This document shows positions 11,520-26,200 of a DNA stretch of 64,000 nucleotides, one piece after another (within the stretch, counting starts at the first letter, position 1; every line of letters begins with the position of its first letter). Under the pieces are notes generated by a model. The model saw nothing but the letters and a program-made list of their open reading frames with translations. It did not search any database and was not told where the DNA came from. Made by a program: the position numbers and the translations under genes. The stretch is from Loripinus fragilis (lineage: Eukaryota > Mollusca > Bivalvia > Lucinida > Lucinidae). Location: positions 82,951,950-83,015,949 of the forward strand of contig OZ026518.1 in NCBI GenBank assembly GCA_964019695.1. The letters run 5' to 3'.

Positions 11520-12789
11520 ATTACTTATATTTACACTTTATATTATCAGTCAAGTATCAATTCTCAATTTTCATCTAACTTGGCTGGTTGTCCAGATATT
11601 TTGAATTAAATCAGACATACCGTAGTGTTTGGAATAGCCAAAACGCCAAATTTCCACGCTTAACGTCATAGCGATACGTGTTCAACGTCACACAAACGTC
11701 AGTAAACAAGCAACGTTATTGGATGGACTTGACGTTAGCCCGCTCAAATGGCGCGTATGTGGGTGTGGCTTAAATCGATTTGTTCATGAAGGTATGAACC
11801 ACATCTCAAATGTAAAGGTTCATTTAAAGACTCGCGGTGGAAATGTAAATATAACACAGTGAACGGTTCAAATTAACTCAAAATGGTACGCTGCAATATG
11901 TGATGATTGAAATATTGAAAGAATAAGCTCATAAGTAAAATGAATTGAAGCATATGCATTTTGTCATTTGTTTTCTTCTTTTTGGCGATCAGATTGTGTG
12001 TTTTTTCACCATTCAAGCAGCAATCGCTTGATTTACTCTGGAGTACTCCAAAATGCCCAGTTTTGCTTGTTTTAGGTGGCTGTTCTGGCATACTCCGAGT
12101 ATTCTAACATTATCAAATCAAGTCTGCCCTAATCTTATTGCATTAGTCTCCTCCTAAATAGAAACTTGGTATTAAGTAGCCGTGAATTTTTCATAGTGAC
12201 AAACTGTTTGTGTTAGTTTGTGGTATTCTACATGCATTTATACAACTTGTACGCATATAAACAAATGTTGTCAGCGCGCGGGAAGAACACATTGATGGAT
12301 TCATTCCATTAATGTAGTTGTATCGAAGTTAATTGCCAATGGGTAACACCTCAGATAACATGATGTTGGCAGATCGAACTGTGATTGTGGCTGGTGGACA
12401 TTCAGTTCACCTGTACGTTGACTTAGAGGACACTTATCCACAAATTGGCGTAAAGAGGATGGATATTACTTTTTTAATATATATAGTAGATGTACACTGG
12501 ATAAACAGACTTTCCCATTAGGTTTAATACAGTTAAGTCAGGATTGTCTATTGTATTTATTGAGGGGTCACAACTTATATATTTCCAAATAAAATTGAAT
12601 GTCATTCTCTTTAAGATCGTTTTTACTTTAACAAACAGTGTAGACACTGATGAAAGGCCGCAGCATTCAATATTTCATCAGGGTTTTCATTGTTTGCTCA
12701 AGTACACATTGAGGGGTCATCACTACACAAAGGGTTAATAAGAGCGCTGCATGCATGCATCATACCCCACCACGAAATAGTTTCAATAC

Positions 12790-13330
12790 AAAGACAATCC
12801 TTAGATCAAGGGCCACTACTCAGATGAAAATTTATGAAAAAAATGCAGTTATCTAAACGTAGATCTTATAGACTATATTGTCAAATCAAGGGCAAAATAA
12901 AATAATATGCAATCCCAGACCACGCCTTTCTAATATCTTATTCAAAGTTGAAGAAAATTGATCAAATAATGCTCAAGATGGAGCATCATAACCAATTTGC
13001 AAGATAAACCAAGGGCAATAACTCTGTGCTTAATTGACGAAATTTACCCATCTATGATTCCAAACCACTACTCCTAAATCTCAACTCATATACAAAGTTT
13101 GAAGAAAATTGGCCAAAAATGATCAATATAGTGCAATGAAACAAATTTTCAACATATATCAAGGGCAATAATTCTGTGCTTATTTGGCAACATTTCGAAA
13201 CCAAAATTTCATCTGCAATTCCAAACCGCCCCACCCTAATAATACAAAAGTTGAAGACAATTGGTCAAAAATGCTCAAGAAAGAGAACAGAAACAAAGTG
13301 GTGATGGATGGATGGACAGACACTCAATGA
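12790..13330. repeat. ~150-bp degenerate tandem array
   Basis: The landmark 'gttgaagaaaattg' recurs near 12950, 13102 and 13251 (about 151-bp period). Each unit has 'aagggcaataactctgtgct' and 'attccaaacc' variants. The array ends with 'ggatggatggacagacactc'. Similar units are, from memory, common in bivalves. Intergenic. Confidence 0.7.
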
Positions 13331-13471
13331 AAATTTTTGAATGAGGGTATAACATAATACCTCACATTTTTAAAGTGGCAAGGTATAAATAGTGTGTATA
13401 ACCAGAGAATGCCACAATCACGGACTGCAGACTAACCCACAGCACCATAAGAAAGAGACAAAGAACACAGA

Positions 13472-13474
<3 letters not shown>

Positions 13475-13506
<32 letters not shown>
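13475..13506 (+). repeat. (CT)n microsatellite
   Basis: About 16 perfect CT units. On the other strand it yields an Arg/Glu-rich stretch in a spurious ORF. Confidence 0.95.
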
Positions 13507-13509
<3 letters not shown>

Positions 13510-14793
13510 AGATGGTTGCTAAACTAGAATGACACAAGAACCCTACAACAAAACCATGACTCGACACAACATTCCCTCCACTCACACAAATTAAGGAAGC
13601 AACAACAAACAACAACTCAATCATCGCCTTAGACCGGACGGCAGCTTACTCTGCGGTTGATAAAACACAACAATCATGCACCCAGCCGTATAGAGGCTCC
13701 CAACTTATGCAATGCATCATCACAGAGAAACATTCAAATCAAAGTAACATATTAGTAATACATGTACTATGAGCTGTACTGTATATAGGAGAAAGTCAGC
13801 ATGTTCAAAATCAAAAGGAAAGTTTGCTGAACCTGGATATATGCCTTTTAGAAAACACTGTGGATCCAGATTGGTTGCATCTTGGCTACTGATCAAGATC
13901 AACACTGTTTTCCAATCTGATTGAATATACGTACATGCGTATAATTTGAATGCTGCAGGTTAACCAGATAAAACGTGGAGAGGAATGTAGTTTATGAAAA
14001 TATTAAGCATGAAAATGGTTAAGATAAAAAGATAAAGATTAAATATAGTTTCGCAAAGGCAGTTTATCATAATTACATGTTTTCGTTTTAAATGATTCTA
14101 AATATCTATTTATAAAAGCCAGTGATTGTGAAATAGAAATTGTTTATTTATAGGTATAGAATATAAAACATACAATAAGAACAAGACAAACGAACTACAC
14201 AAAATATTTTTGTGCCATTATAGGTTTGGCATCCAGGCATGCTCCTTTCTCTTAAACAATAGCGTTTGCTTATATGGAACCAACCTCTGGGCATCAAAAA
14301 GCCACCCCCTCTGAGCATGTATCTGCGACCAGTGATGACTTCGCATCATCTACTGACCTATCTTCACAACCCATGGCCATAACAACCACACCATCTTTAT
14401 ATTCTGCTTATTCATCAACGATGTTTTTCTGGAATCTACTACGTCGGTCCCATCAACGCAACCACAACGAATTGCAGCTTCTCAGCCAGCTTGCATGCTA
14501 GGATCACTATGGGCCTGCAAGCAAAATGCCATTCAAATGGCTTTTCACTTGTGGGCTGATAGTAGTCCACCTTATTATGCTTAGTTGGTTCTGGGCGAGT
14601 TTCTACCACCAGTTATGACTTGATGATAGTCACTCCATCAACAATTCATGGATGAAACACATGATCATCATCTTCAAATAGTCCAATGAAGCATGGCCCT
14701 AAAATGGCTCTAAAGGCAAGTAGCATGCTCCATTCATTCACCTCCCTGAATCTGGAAAATCGGTTAAGTTAACTATATTGCTTTTTTCATTAC
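13507..14793. other. No gene confidently recognised
   Basis: A 75-codon Ser/Thr-rich ORF (14274-14501) has no recognisable domain or splice context. It is followed by 'gccattcaaatggc', a motif like the inner palindrome of MITE family A. The rest is AT-rich spacer. Confidence 0.4.
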
Positions 14794-15107
14794 TGGAGGC
14801 ATGCTACAGACCCTTTTCAATACGCTAGCACATGGTCTTTGTTGACCAAGATTGAATTATTGAAGAAACAAACAGAGAGTGGAATTTTATGCTCCACACG
14901 GATACAGATCAGCCTATCGATTCTCCCAGAGGGTCATGACCTATAGCATTCATGCATGTAATCACGAAAATGCGTTAGTGTTTTGTCCGTTTTCGTATGC
15001 CATGTCTATGACCTAAAATCCACAGTTTTTCATTCCTTCAATAAATTCGATCTTGTCAACAAATACCATGTGCTAGCATATTGAAAATGGTCTGTAGCAT
15101 GCCTCCA
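14794..15107. mobile_element. 314-bp fold-back element
   Basis: Two arms of about 75 bp (14794-14871 and 15030-15107) are inverted copies. Both begin from the outside with TGGAGGCATGCTACAGACC (right-arm orientation: GGTCTGTAGCATGCCTCCA, few differences). The loop has no coding capacity. Confidence 0.8.
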
Positions 15108-15119
15108 TTAAAAATAAGA

Positions 15120-15215
15120 AAGTAAGCAAGGATCAGGAATCGATGCAATCAAGTACCACACCTGTCCCAGGATACCAAATGGGAAAGTGACAAAATCACA
15201 ATAAACAGTCAGTCA
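15120..15215 (+). repeat. Dispersed repeat family J, copy 2
   Basis: 'gcaaggatcaggaatcgatg' and 'caagtaccacacctg' match the copies at 4870 and 17945. This copy is shorter. Confidence 0.55.
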
Positions 15216-16470
15216 TTTGATTTACCAACCTGTACCTGCGTAGCCGTCTAATTGTTTACTGGGCCATTGATGCTTTCGTCATCTGCTGTTAACATTTGCA
15301 TTTGTGGAGTGCAGTGTCTCACTTGAATGCTTAGGGATTTGCTCAGTCTGTTCAGATTCTTTGTCGCTCACATGTACAAAGTACAGATGTAGGTGAAGGC
15401 TAGCCATTTAGCTTCTTTGGAATACATCAACATGAGCGTTTATTAGAGACATTTCCGCATATGTGATAACGACTTGAGATATTTGACTCATCAAATAAAT
15501 AAGTCTTCGTTGCTTGCATGCACAAATTATTTAAGAAGAAGGTGAAGCGTCTTTAGATACATCAAAATGGGCGTGTATTAGAGGCATTCATGTATATGTG
15601 ATAAAGACCTAAATATTGTCTTTTTAAATTAAGTTGTTCAAAATGCTTGCTGCTCATGCCAGGCCGTCATTATTGATGATGTCATCATATATGTTTAGTA
15701 ATCTTTTTTTAAATGCAATCACCATCCAAGATCAACTTCGTTCTCAACGAGAATCTTGGAGTTGAAAATATGTTCTTAAAAGGGTATCCTTTGGAAGCAA
15801 AGACTGCACCAAAGAACTGAAACTAGAGTGTGCATATTTCCTGGGCCAGACTAGCTAGTTTCTGCCATTTAGGCTTCATCAGTGACACTCTAATTGTTTC
15901 AAAGTTCCACAATGAAACCCATGATCCCAAAGGACAAGAAAATAAAATCTTCACACCAAAGGAACATATTTGATTGCTTGTGATAATATGGATGAGTGGT
16001 AAATATAGAAACCCCTTAAGGGGTTTGGTCATTTAGTTGCGAGACATAGGGAAGACAACATGGTAAGCATTGGGAATATTATTTTTTGTTTTTATTATCT
16101 ATATCCTTCTATTTTTAATAAACCATTATACAATATATTTATTATATAACCATTTTCTCCACTTTGACCCTCAAAGGACGCTAACAAACTATAGATTGAG
16201 TATACAAATCAGCTCTTGACTGGCGAGAAAGATATTATCTAATCAAATAACTGAGTCTTTGCATGCAAAAAGTAGGTAGTGATGTAGGTGAAGGTAAGCT
16301 CTTTAGCTCAACATGGGTGTTTTTGGTGCATTCACGCATATGCAATAAGGACCAGCGATATAAGCTGATGGAATAAATGAGTCAGCGTTGTTTCATACAC
16401 AAAATATCGATTTAGGTTAAGGTTGTTCTGGACGTCCCATAATGGTCTAACTGTGTGTAAAATATATAAA
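15216..16470. other. Spacer with short direct repeats; no gene
   Basis: Loosely repeated blocks share 'gtaggtgaaggctagc', 'ttagagacattt..catatgtgataa' and 'aataaataagtc' near 15390-15620 and again near 16260-16400. They look like a decayed tandem or dispersed repeat. The inverted copy of the 3300 repeat lies at 15770-15890. Confidence 0.45.
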
Positions 16471-16560
16471 GGATAGGAGGACGAGGTGAGGGAGGATGGA
16501 GGAGGAGGAAGACAGGAGATGGGAGAAGGAGGAGGTGAAGGCGAGGGAAGAGATGCTCTA
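16471..16560 (+). repeat. GA-rich (purine) tract
   Basis: Long GGAGGA-type purine run. An ORF on the opposite strand reads it as Leu/Pro-rich protein, which I regard as spurious. Confidence 0.7.
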
Positions 16561-17235
16561 GGACGTGACGATACCTTCCCTGATTCGCCCCTCTAGGTGT
16601 AACTGAACGCGTCACAGGGTCACCCGAGGTCGAGAGGACCTTAGCCGGATGCTGGCCTTCTCTGATTTCGTGCCCTTATTTGGATTTCATGGCGCCATTG
16701 GCGCTAAAGAGACGCCCTTACCACTCATATACTATTACGTCTCGTCAGGGTTGGCCTGTGGGCTGTGGATGGTGCCTTTCCCGGTCATATCCCAGTAAGC
16801 ATACATGTACTATCGGCCTGCCAGCGAAACTTCATTCAAACGGATGGGCCGGTAGTGGGCCGAGGTAGGATCTGGCTGGGATCTATTGTACATGTACTTA
16901 TACTTGATTTTTTCTGAAAAATGCTTTAGTGGGCCTATTATTTTGAAGTGTCGCGATGAATTGTGATCAATTATATACATGTGTACATATGTGCATTTGT
17001 AGATTAAATTAGTCCCGGTGGATCACAGACTAATTTTGACGTTGTTTCGACATTGATTTGACGTATAATTAAGTTCTCGGGATTGCAAGTAGTGTCCCTT
17101 AGCTGGAGAGTAAAATGACTAAAATCAATGACCTTGAACAAATATATTTCACTTTAGCCGGATATATTTACTGAACACCACTATACACTGAGCATATTAT
17201 ACATCACTATAAAACATTTATTGGATACAGAGAAA

Positions 17236-17250
17236 ATGGCTACACAACAA
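17236..17250 (+). CDS. Annexin exon 1 (start codon, MATQQ)
   Basis: Five codons from ATG to a consensus GTAAGT donor, phase 0. It is short but joins in frame to exon 2 and supplies the only nearby initiator. The least certain of the nine exons. Confidence 0.7.
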
Positions 17251-20200
17251 GTAAGTATGATAATATTTTCTAGTGTCTAATATATTTCATGAGATATTGG
17301 TTCAAATGGCGGTAGGAAGTATGATAAGGTAATTGTAAATTATCCATTGGATTAATATATTTGTAAGAGGATATGATGATTAATCGCATGTGATATAGAT
17401 ATGTATTACTAAATCGATTTGGCAGGTATGGATATACTTTAGGAAAAAATATACGCTACACCCACTTTCAGTCGCATTATTAGATGGAAGTAAAGTACTG
17501 CCGCATTAATAAGAAACGCGAAAACTCGACTTTAAGTGCATCTTTTCTCGGTATTTTCTCTAAAACTTTTCGATATGCGGGTAGAAAAAGCTGCAGTATT
17601 TTTTGACAAAATTTTCAACCTGATGTTTTTGCTGTGTTTTTCTGTAATTAGATGGAATTTGGGCATATTTTTGGCTCTTTTCAACGGGGAAGTATTACTG
17701 TTGGTAGAATGGACATAAACTGACCCAGTTTATTAATATTATGCAACGGTTGACTAAATAATTCGTCCGTGATCCCCGTGTAGGTTATATATTGAACAAC
17801 AGTAAAAACGCTACACCTGAATTGTTTGCCATTTATATGCAAAATAATGCAATCCAGTAAAGCAAATGAAAGTGTATCTGACTTTTCAAAGACTGGGTTA
17901 TGCATAAAGTAAAAGGTTTACGGATGTTGTCCCGAGAAACACATAAAAGTAAGGAAGAAGGCAAAGATCAGGAATCGATACAATCAAGCCAACACCTGAC
18001 CCAGGATACCAATTGGAAAGTGATAACTTAATACAACGAGAGCTAAGAGGTCAGCCCTTTCCAAGCAAGGGACCACAAGGCAGCAATAAACAGACGCGCA
18101 CGAAAGCATAACACAAACAAGACAGAAAAAATAATTTAAATGTGACAGGGGTCCAATTTTTCAGGTTACAAATTTGAACAGAAACCTCAAACAGCTTAGG
18201 CCTTCAGAAATCCACAGCCAACCAGATCCGACTGAACGAAATTGTAGTCTTAGACATGTGACAATCAAAAATATGCGTTGATCGTTTAGAAAAGCAACCT
18301 AAGAAAGCGGGTTTGTTGTCAAATTGGCCAAGCTTGGTATTTAACACTGAAATCTCCATAGAAAAATCAATGTGTTGTTGCATCTTAGTCTGAGCACATA
18401 ACTGGTCGAGAAATGGTAGGAACAATGTGCTGATAGGTCTACCTGATTAGGCAAAAGGAAGAAAGTTATCGAAAGTCGTGATAAATCGAAGACTACCAAA
18501 TATTTAATATTCCCTATTTGTTTTTGTCAAAGGGAGACATTTTACAATTTTTTTTACAAATTTGATAAGTTCGAAATTGATTTCTGAGCTTGTTTCAAGT
18601 GATAATACAGTTTTCTTGTTTATTAATGCAACACAAGTATGACGAATTCTGATAAGCCTAATAACCTTTTTTGCGCATGAGCAATTGCAAACTTCAGTGA
18701 AAAAAGCTTTAAACACAGCAAAGGAATTAACTCAGACATCAAACGGAACAAATTGGTGGGGCTTCGACGAATCGCTTGCTGGATGTCTTGAAAACATTAT
18801 TAAGCTTTAGTTAATACTTTTCGTCCAAATATAAAATATTGTAGTGGCCCATTTTAAGGGCCCATCATCATTTTGGTCCAGGATTGTCCCTGCCTTGAGT
18901 GTTACCATTGAAAGAATGTATGTAAACAGATCAAATTAACTAATTACAAAAAATGAATGGTTGACTATAATACTACATATGAAGTTGAAAGTGTTTAGAC
19001 CGTTTACCACTGTAAAAGTTGTTTTTATAAAACTGGTAATAATAGCCACATCACGCTGTTTTAGTAGAAAATATCCTTACAAACATAGCAAACAGTATTT
19101 ACTCGGATCAAACTGATCGTATTGGATCAGTTGGATATGTGTCTACGCTGATTGAATCGATTCTATCAACTGAATGGCAGTGCTTAAAAATAAAACTGGC
19201 ATGTACAAAGCAATCGCGATTTTAAAATGTGTGATGCTTTTGACACTTACCTGTAGAAATTTAAGTACAGATATATAGGCCGTCACATGGCTGTTACACC
19301 GTTTGAATTCCCCCCGCTTTTAAGAAGGCCTAAAAATGTCGAAATTCCCAAGAGATTAGGGGTCAGGGCAGTGGAAGTAGATTCTTCAAACAATTTTCTT
19401 ATGACACTGCAGGATTTTCTAAATCCAGATTTGAGCCTAACGTTCGGAAAAATGCAAGTAATAAAATAATATTCCAGATTTTCGCGTTGCTTATTATTGC
19501 GGCAGGACTTTTTTTATAGTACTGAACTGGTAAGGTAGCTTGAATGCATTGTGTAACGTATCGCTGCGGGAGTTCATACCCCATCTCATCGTAAACATTT
19601 TAGATTAACCTTTAATTCAACGAAAGCACACCGGTTACAAATGGGCAAAGATATGAAAAAGGTACCTTATGGTTGTGATGATCAATATCTAGCTTATGTT
19701 AAATAATCTGGAAAACGGATCCTTCAGAAATAGAGAGAACCTACAATATTAGAAAACAGCAGACTCGGTTTTATTGAGTCTGTTAATGAGAACTAATGCA
19801 AAGTGTAACACTTCTCACGCAAAGTCTGCAAAGTACTTCCTGTTAAGAGCGTTTACTGAAAATTTGAAGCAATTATCTTCAATACTGACAAATATATTGA
19901 GGCTAGAAGCAACATATTATGTAAAATGGCTTGTAAAGCGACGTCAACACGGTGTTAATATGACGTCAGAGTGCTGGTCTCTAGTTGCTTGTTGGTTATT
20001 TTTGGCTCAGTATAAACTTGTAACGAATGTAATGTATTCACATGCATTATTTATGTTATAATGTAAATGCAAATGAAATTGTATGAAAATATACTTTTTA
20101 AGTCGTATTATATGCAATTAAAGTGGCTCACTCTTCATTATGCACCCTTGTATGTGTTATGGTCTATACGTTGCCATGGCAACACCCTTGAATATAATCA

Positions 20201-23200
20201 GAAACGTTTGTTACTTTGGTGATATCTTTTCGTGTTAATATAAAATCTTGCGAAATTTTGTGATTTTAGGTGTTTACAAATGTCTCTTATGTAATAATTA
20301 CTGGGACTCTCAAGGACGCTACTTTTCTCAGATCGGCGCTCATTGACGCTTAACGCTTGAAACATTTTGTAGGAAATATATACACCTGTTGAGTATTCTT
20401 TTGAGCCCTTTTAGGCCCCGCCAACCTCTATTGCTTTCGGCTTGTCCGCCCGTTCTCTTTTGTCGGCACCTTCTCCACCTCAGCCATTTTATCACACGAT
20501 TTCTTCAAAATGTCATACATGGATTACTTTTCACCAATCTCTTGCCCAAGTTTGAATATGGGTTGTGTCCGAGATGGTCGGTAGTGGTAGAGTGCTTGAC
20601 TCGAGATCGAGGGGTTGCGGGGTCGTGCCTCACCGGCGACACTGCGTTGTGTTCTTGAGCAAGGCACACCAATCCTTCAAGGCTTGCTTAGTACTGGTTC
20701 AATCCAGGAAGACCCAACCCGAGATAACTGAAAAATCTTGACTGGGACGTAAAGAATCAAATCAATCAAACAAACAAACATCCCAAATGGATAGCATTGC
20801 ATCATCTGACCACCAACAAATCGCCAGTGATAAGCCATTCAATTGCGTATCGCTGGAGGGCCGTTGGAGACCCAATTTTGTGTGCCTATCTGGGATGAAG
20901 TATGAAAGTAGGTGAAGATTTAGACCAAAAATTAGCAATCTAGCCCTACTAGATAGCTGTGCATACATGTTAAAAGAGTGATTTTACGTATATGCGATGA
21001 GTACCAAAATCTTATGAAATGGCCGATTTTCATATAAATCCTCACATAAACTTTATTTGTTGATGTTAATTATTTTTCTGCTTGTTATTAGTGCCAGGGT
21101 ACTGTGGCTCCAGCGCAGTCATTCTCTGCGGAAACAGCAGCACAAGCGCTTCGAAAAGCAATGAAAGGATTAGGTGAGTATACTTTTTCGTGCACGAGTC
21201 ATTTGTATTAGCCCCCAACCCCGCCCCTCCCCCTACACACACATAGGGGATAGCTTTTCATAAATCAATCAGTGGCCATTGTCCGCTCTTTGCAATTACT
21301 GATTACGTTGGGAAATATGCCCAATAGTAATAGGCTACTTGGAATTGTCCGATACATACCCGGCACTGTGGGGTAACTGCGGGGTAAATAAAAAAAGTTC
21401 TTGACCTGCCCATTACCCACGCTATCCCCAGCCCATCCATAGGTGGAGTTGGAGATGAAGGAGATGGCAGTGGTTTCACTTTAAGAACAGGCGGGAGACT
21501 ACAATTAATTTTACTATATAATTTGATCATTCATTTCAACACCTCCTATTATACATAATGAACCTGGCTTTCCTCTGAAGCTTTTCCCCACCCATACATG
21601 GCCTGGGAGACATTCTAAACAGTGACTAGATAGGGCAAGTCCGGCTCGTTATGGAACCATAGGAGTTTAGACATACCCTATGTTGACACAGCAGTCGTGT
21701 TGGCTATCTTAACAGCATTTTACTCAGGTGTGCAGAGGCCTCAATTTTCCTAGAATGACCAGCTACCGGGACAGAAGCAACATTTTCTGAAACCTTATTC
21801 ATTGGGCAGTTCAGACATACCCAATAACAAAGATGCTCACATGAATTGGTAGATTCACAGCCCACTGAAAGGGGAACTATTTGCCTGAAACAACATCCTC
21901 ATCGTATTCAACTAATCAAGGGACATAATTGTGGTCTGATTCCTATCAGTTCAACTAATCAAGGGACATAATGTGGTCTGATTCCCATCACTGGTGCATT
22001 ATCTTCAGAAACAAAATAATACATTACTCGTATTCCATACTACATTATCTAACGCTACGGATGCATGGTCCCTCGTTTATTCAAAATATTTGATAAGGGG
22101 TATAGAAATAGCTTGTTTCAATATATCTCTACGTAAGCAACTGGTATTTCATTTTAAAATGTAAAACGAATTATTCATTCCACTAGTAATGGGACTTATT
22201 AGATAAACGCTCCTACGTGTATCCATTGCGCTTATTGATGCAAGACCAAACTTGAATACGCGAGCAGTGATGAGTCTGGTGAAACTGAGCAGGTGGACAA
22301 TATTCCTTTAACCCTTTATAGCCAGTCATTAACGACTTTTGTCGTCTACTCCTTTCGTCTGCTGATGTTCTTAGGTGGCCTATATTGCAAACAATATGGA
22401 TCCAAGAGCTCGTATTAATTGCCTCAGTAAGAAAATTCTAGTCTGAAATTTTGAATATCCAAACAGACGTACAAAGCAGATGACATTTTCAGGACAAACA
22501 TAGTCACGCGCGGATCCAGATGGGGGAGGGTGGCAGTTGGTTCTTACCCCTCCCACATGAAAAATCACAAAATAGGTTTCTTAGCAATAATGGTCCGGAT
22601 CCCCTGAAAAATCATAAATCTATCAAGCCAGCATTCAATGTTGGGACATTATCGGCACGCCCGGGAAACGCCATTAAAAAACTAAAAAAAATAGGAAGGA
22701 AAAAAAAGTTGTCAAAATTGGACACCCCCCCCCCCTGACAAACTTTCTGGATGGGCTTAAAGGTTAAAACACCAGTTCGCGGATTTCCGTGGGTTTCCGG
22801 ATTCCAAGTACTAAATGTTACATTTTCGGAACAGATGGAAACTGATTCAAATTGGAAATTCGCCATCCTGCCCCGTCGTCAAGTTAACGAAATAATTCGT
22901 AGCAACTACGTAGTGTATTAACTGTTGGATTCTTGTTTAAACCTTAAAGCGCCAGTCACAACAAATTCCTCTGCGGAAATGTTTTTAAAATCCGACAAAC
23001 AGCCCAAAAGATCTAGAACAACAGTCTGATCTGGGTCTACACTGTTTTCCACTATTCTCCCATTAATTAGTAAGTTTAGCAAATTTATGCAGCAGATGAC
23101 TAGATCAGACATATTAGACGCATGTTTTGCATTGGACGGTGGGGGCCTTTAGTTAAGAGAGCGTAAAAGAAAATTGATTTTCTTATTTCCCAACGAAAAC

Positions 23201-26200
23201 ATATGGTGTGTGTACTTAAAAGAACCGTCTCAGTGAAACGGTTCTTTTGAGCACCCAAAACATAAGCTAAAAATTATTGGTAAGAAAATATTTACAATTT
23301 ACGCTGAAAATTTGTGTCTATCTAACTATAATGGACTCATACTTAAGATTGAAACATTGTAAGATAATATTTGCTCAATATATTAAAACTTAATCTGCTT
23401 TTCATTGACTTAATCATAATGACATGTATAATTATATAAAAGTATACCACAGTGAATATTTCGTCCCCTCGTACAGCCGTGAAATGTCTGTCAGTCTTGG
23501 AGGATCAAGGTATGTGTGCAGCTACACATACTACGAGATACTTGAACGTTCGTATATAGGATGTACACTGAAGGGCACTGATTACGAGGGTTAGTCAAAA
23601 ATAACTGAGCCCTACCTCATTACATTTTAGTTTGGTATTGTAGACAACAAATGTGATTATTTTCTATAAGTATCACATGTCATCGATGTTTTGGCCCTGA
23701 AGAATTATCCTAGTGAAGCTTCTATCGTGGTTGCTAGGCAACTGAAGATCGTCAGTCAGATCGATGCGTTCACGATCTCAGTCACCATGAATATACAGTA
23801 TGTCTTCAAAAAGTTTGCGTGCTTGATAGTTTTTTTTGACAGACATATTTGACATTTACTTGAATAACATATATCAAATTGTCTTTTCATTTCACTTAGT
23901 TTGCTAATGTTTAGGTGAACATCGATTGTATGCGTTACCTAGCAACAAAAACCACCAAAATTTCAAAAGTTTTCAAATACACGAGAATTGTGTTGCTATG
24001 GAAACTAAAATGTGAATTTAAATCAAGAAACTTAAATGTCTGAGTAGTGATTTGTGTATGCAGTACTGTTAAAGCATTATTATGCTATTATTTTATGTTT
24101 TCTATTAAAATTGTGTTAATTTGAATATGGATGGGTAAATTATAGGACGTCAGGCATGTTAAAATTTGATAAATTCTGTAATCAAACTGCTACAGCATCT
24201 ATAATTTGGGTTCAGTTGGTTTCTTTTCTGTGACATGTTAAAGATATCAGACAACAGTGAATAAAGCATTGCTTTAACATTACTGTTTCCATAGCAACGC
24301 TTAGAATTAGATGTATCACTACGTGAACGCACCCCTTTGACGGGTTATATTCTGTTGCCTAGCAACCGTTACAAAAAGCCTACCAACAGAAATAAATTGG
24401 GTGATTAAATAGATTACATATAACTACAATGAAATATCATCTAATTATATGTCCATTTTACTTGATTCAAATGTTATGAGGTAGGGGCTCAGTTATTTTT
24501 GACTAACCCTCGTAGACTTGGTGTTGCGAGGTATTGGCTAGACGCTTAAGTCAAGCTTGCCCAGGAAAAAGAAGTATACTGACAGTCTCGACATGACCAT
24601 AGCTGTTGACTGGGACGTAAAACATCGAACAAAACAAAAACAAAATGTGCTAAGCTAATACATTGTTAATAAAAAAAGGTGCATAATCTATGAATAAGTT
24701 TCACAGGTCAATGTTGGCATTTTCCCTTTTAGTCTAGATTCCAACCAATATCATATGTTATTTTGCCTACTAAACGATGGATATGTGCGCTCGTGATGTG
24801 ATCTTTACAACTGACCTCCAAAAAGTGAATTTATTTCAACAATTCATTGCTAGAGCTGATCTATTTCTTAAGTAGAATATTTTAAAGAATGTTTGATTCC
24901 AGCATATTTTTTTTTCTTAAAAAAATAGGGACCCTTGTCAAGTGGTGCATAACTAAAGTGCCTCACTGTATGCATGGGTGAAAGTTTTCAGGATTATTCC
25001 TGAATTCAGGATTTTTAGGCTGACTTTCCATAGAGAGCCTAAAAATACTGAAGTAGGCAGATTTTACTAGCTTCTCTGATTTATGTTCAGTTTGTCAAAA
25101 GAAAGTTGACCAGTTAAACTTGAAATTGTTAATATTTAATGGGCATAATGCAAGTTTTTAGATCAGAATTTCTAAAGTTCAGGATTTTCGAAATTTTGAA
25201 CTTTCACCCATGTGTATGTTCTTTATTTTACAGGAACAAATGAAGCTGAGATTGTTCGAGTAATGAGTTCACATAATAACCAACAGAGGCAAGAAATAGC
25301 ACTGAGTTTCAAAACACAGTTTGGCAAGGTGATTGCATGAAGATGTCTTTTTAAGCGCTCTCTCAGAGCTCAAATTTGAAATCAAGCATTCAAAAACAAG
25401 TTAACCCTTAAAGCGCCAATCGCGACTGCAGCAGACTACAAATTTTATGACATCTTTCTTATTTCGAAAATATAAGGTATGATATTACGTGAGAATTGTC
25501 TGCCAGCAGACAATTCTTATGAAATACCATGCCTTATTTGTATTTTTTTTAAAAAAAGTGGCAAAATTTGAAAGTGTCGTCTGCTGCAAAATGTAGGTGG
25601 CGTATTAAGGGTTAACCTGTTGTTAAGTGAGATATATTCTGTTTAGCCAGTGGTCAACGACCTTAAAAAAGTTTGACGGTTGACTTCCAAAGCGTGTCCT
25701 ATGATCCTGGGAATTCAACCCAGGTGTGACCCATTACCTTACTCTTAATTCTCACACGCATCAGGAGGCCCTATCAGGGGGTACCATTTGAATGTGCCCT
25801 TGTTCCCCTGAAATAAATTGGCTTGTTCCCATGTTCCCAAAAAATCGAAAGTTTGTGTTCTTATGTTCCCTGTGTCCCAATATTGTCTTTGTTACCCTCA
25901 AAATTTGGCCTTTGTTCCCCTGTTCCCCTGATATAAATGCACTTTTCACCCCTGTTTTCCAAAACCCCTGGGAGGGCCTCAATAAGGGTCACACATGGGC
26001 TACTGAGGATATCTTGTGACAAGTTGAATTCCACTCTGGCGTTGTGTTCAATCTTTCCCAAATCTAACATGTCATTTGTGTTTTTAATTATCTCAACAAG
26101 AAGGTTATACAACTTTTTATGCTCAACTTAACTGAGCATAAAATTTCAACTGCTCATTAACATAAAACGCTGAAAAAGATGGGTATTTCTTGCCTTTAAG

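Noticed and set aside
12339..12521. ORF starting MGNTSDNMMLADRTVIVAG as a first exon
   Set aside because: No recognised domain, no clear donor and no partner exon; 60 codons is within chance expectation.
14274..14501. Ser/Thr-rich ORF as a host gene
   Set aside because: No splice context or domain; a nearby family A-like palindrome suggests repeat DNA.
16412..16615. - strand Leu/Pro-rich ORF
   Set aside because: Produced by the GGA-rich purine tract.
17205..17235. TATAAAA 20 bp upstream of the annexin ATG as a promoter
   Set aside because: Transcription would start at or after the ATG, so it cannot serve this start codon; probably chance in AT-rich DNA.
19774..20061. 95-codon ORF in annexin intron 1
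   Set aside because: No domain, low-complexity features or conserved neighbours; likely chance.
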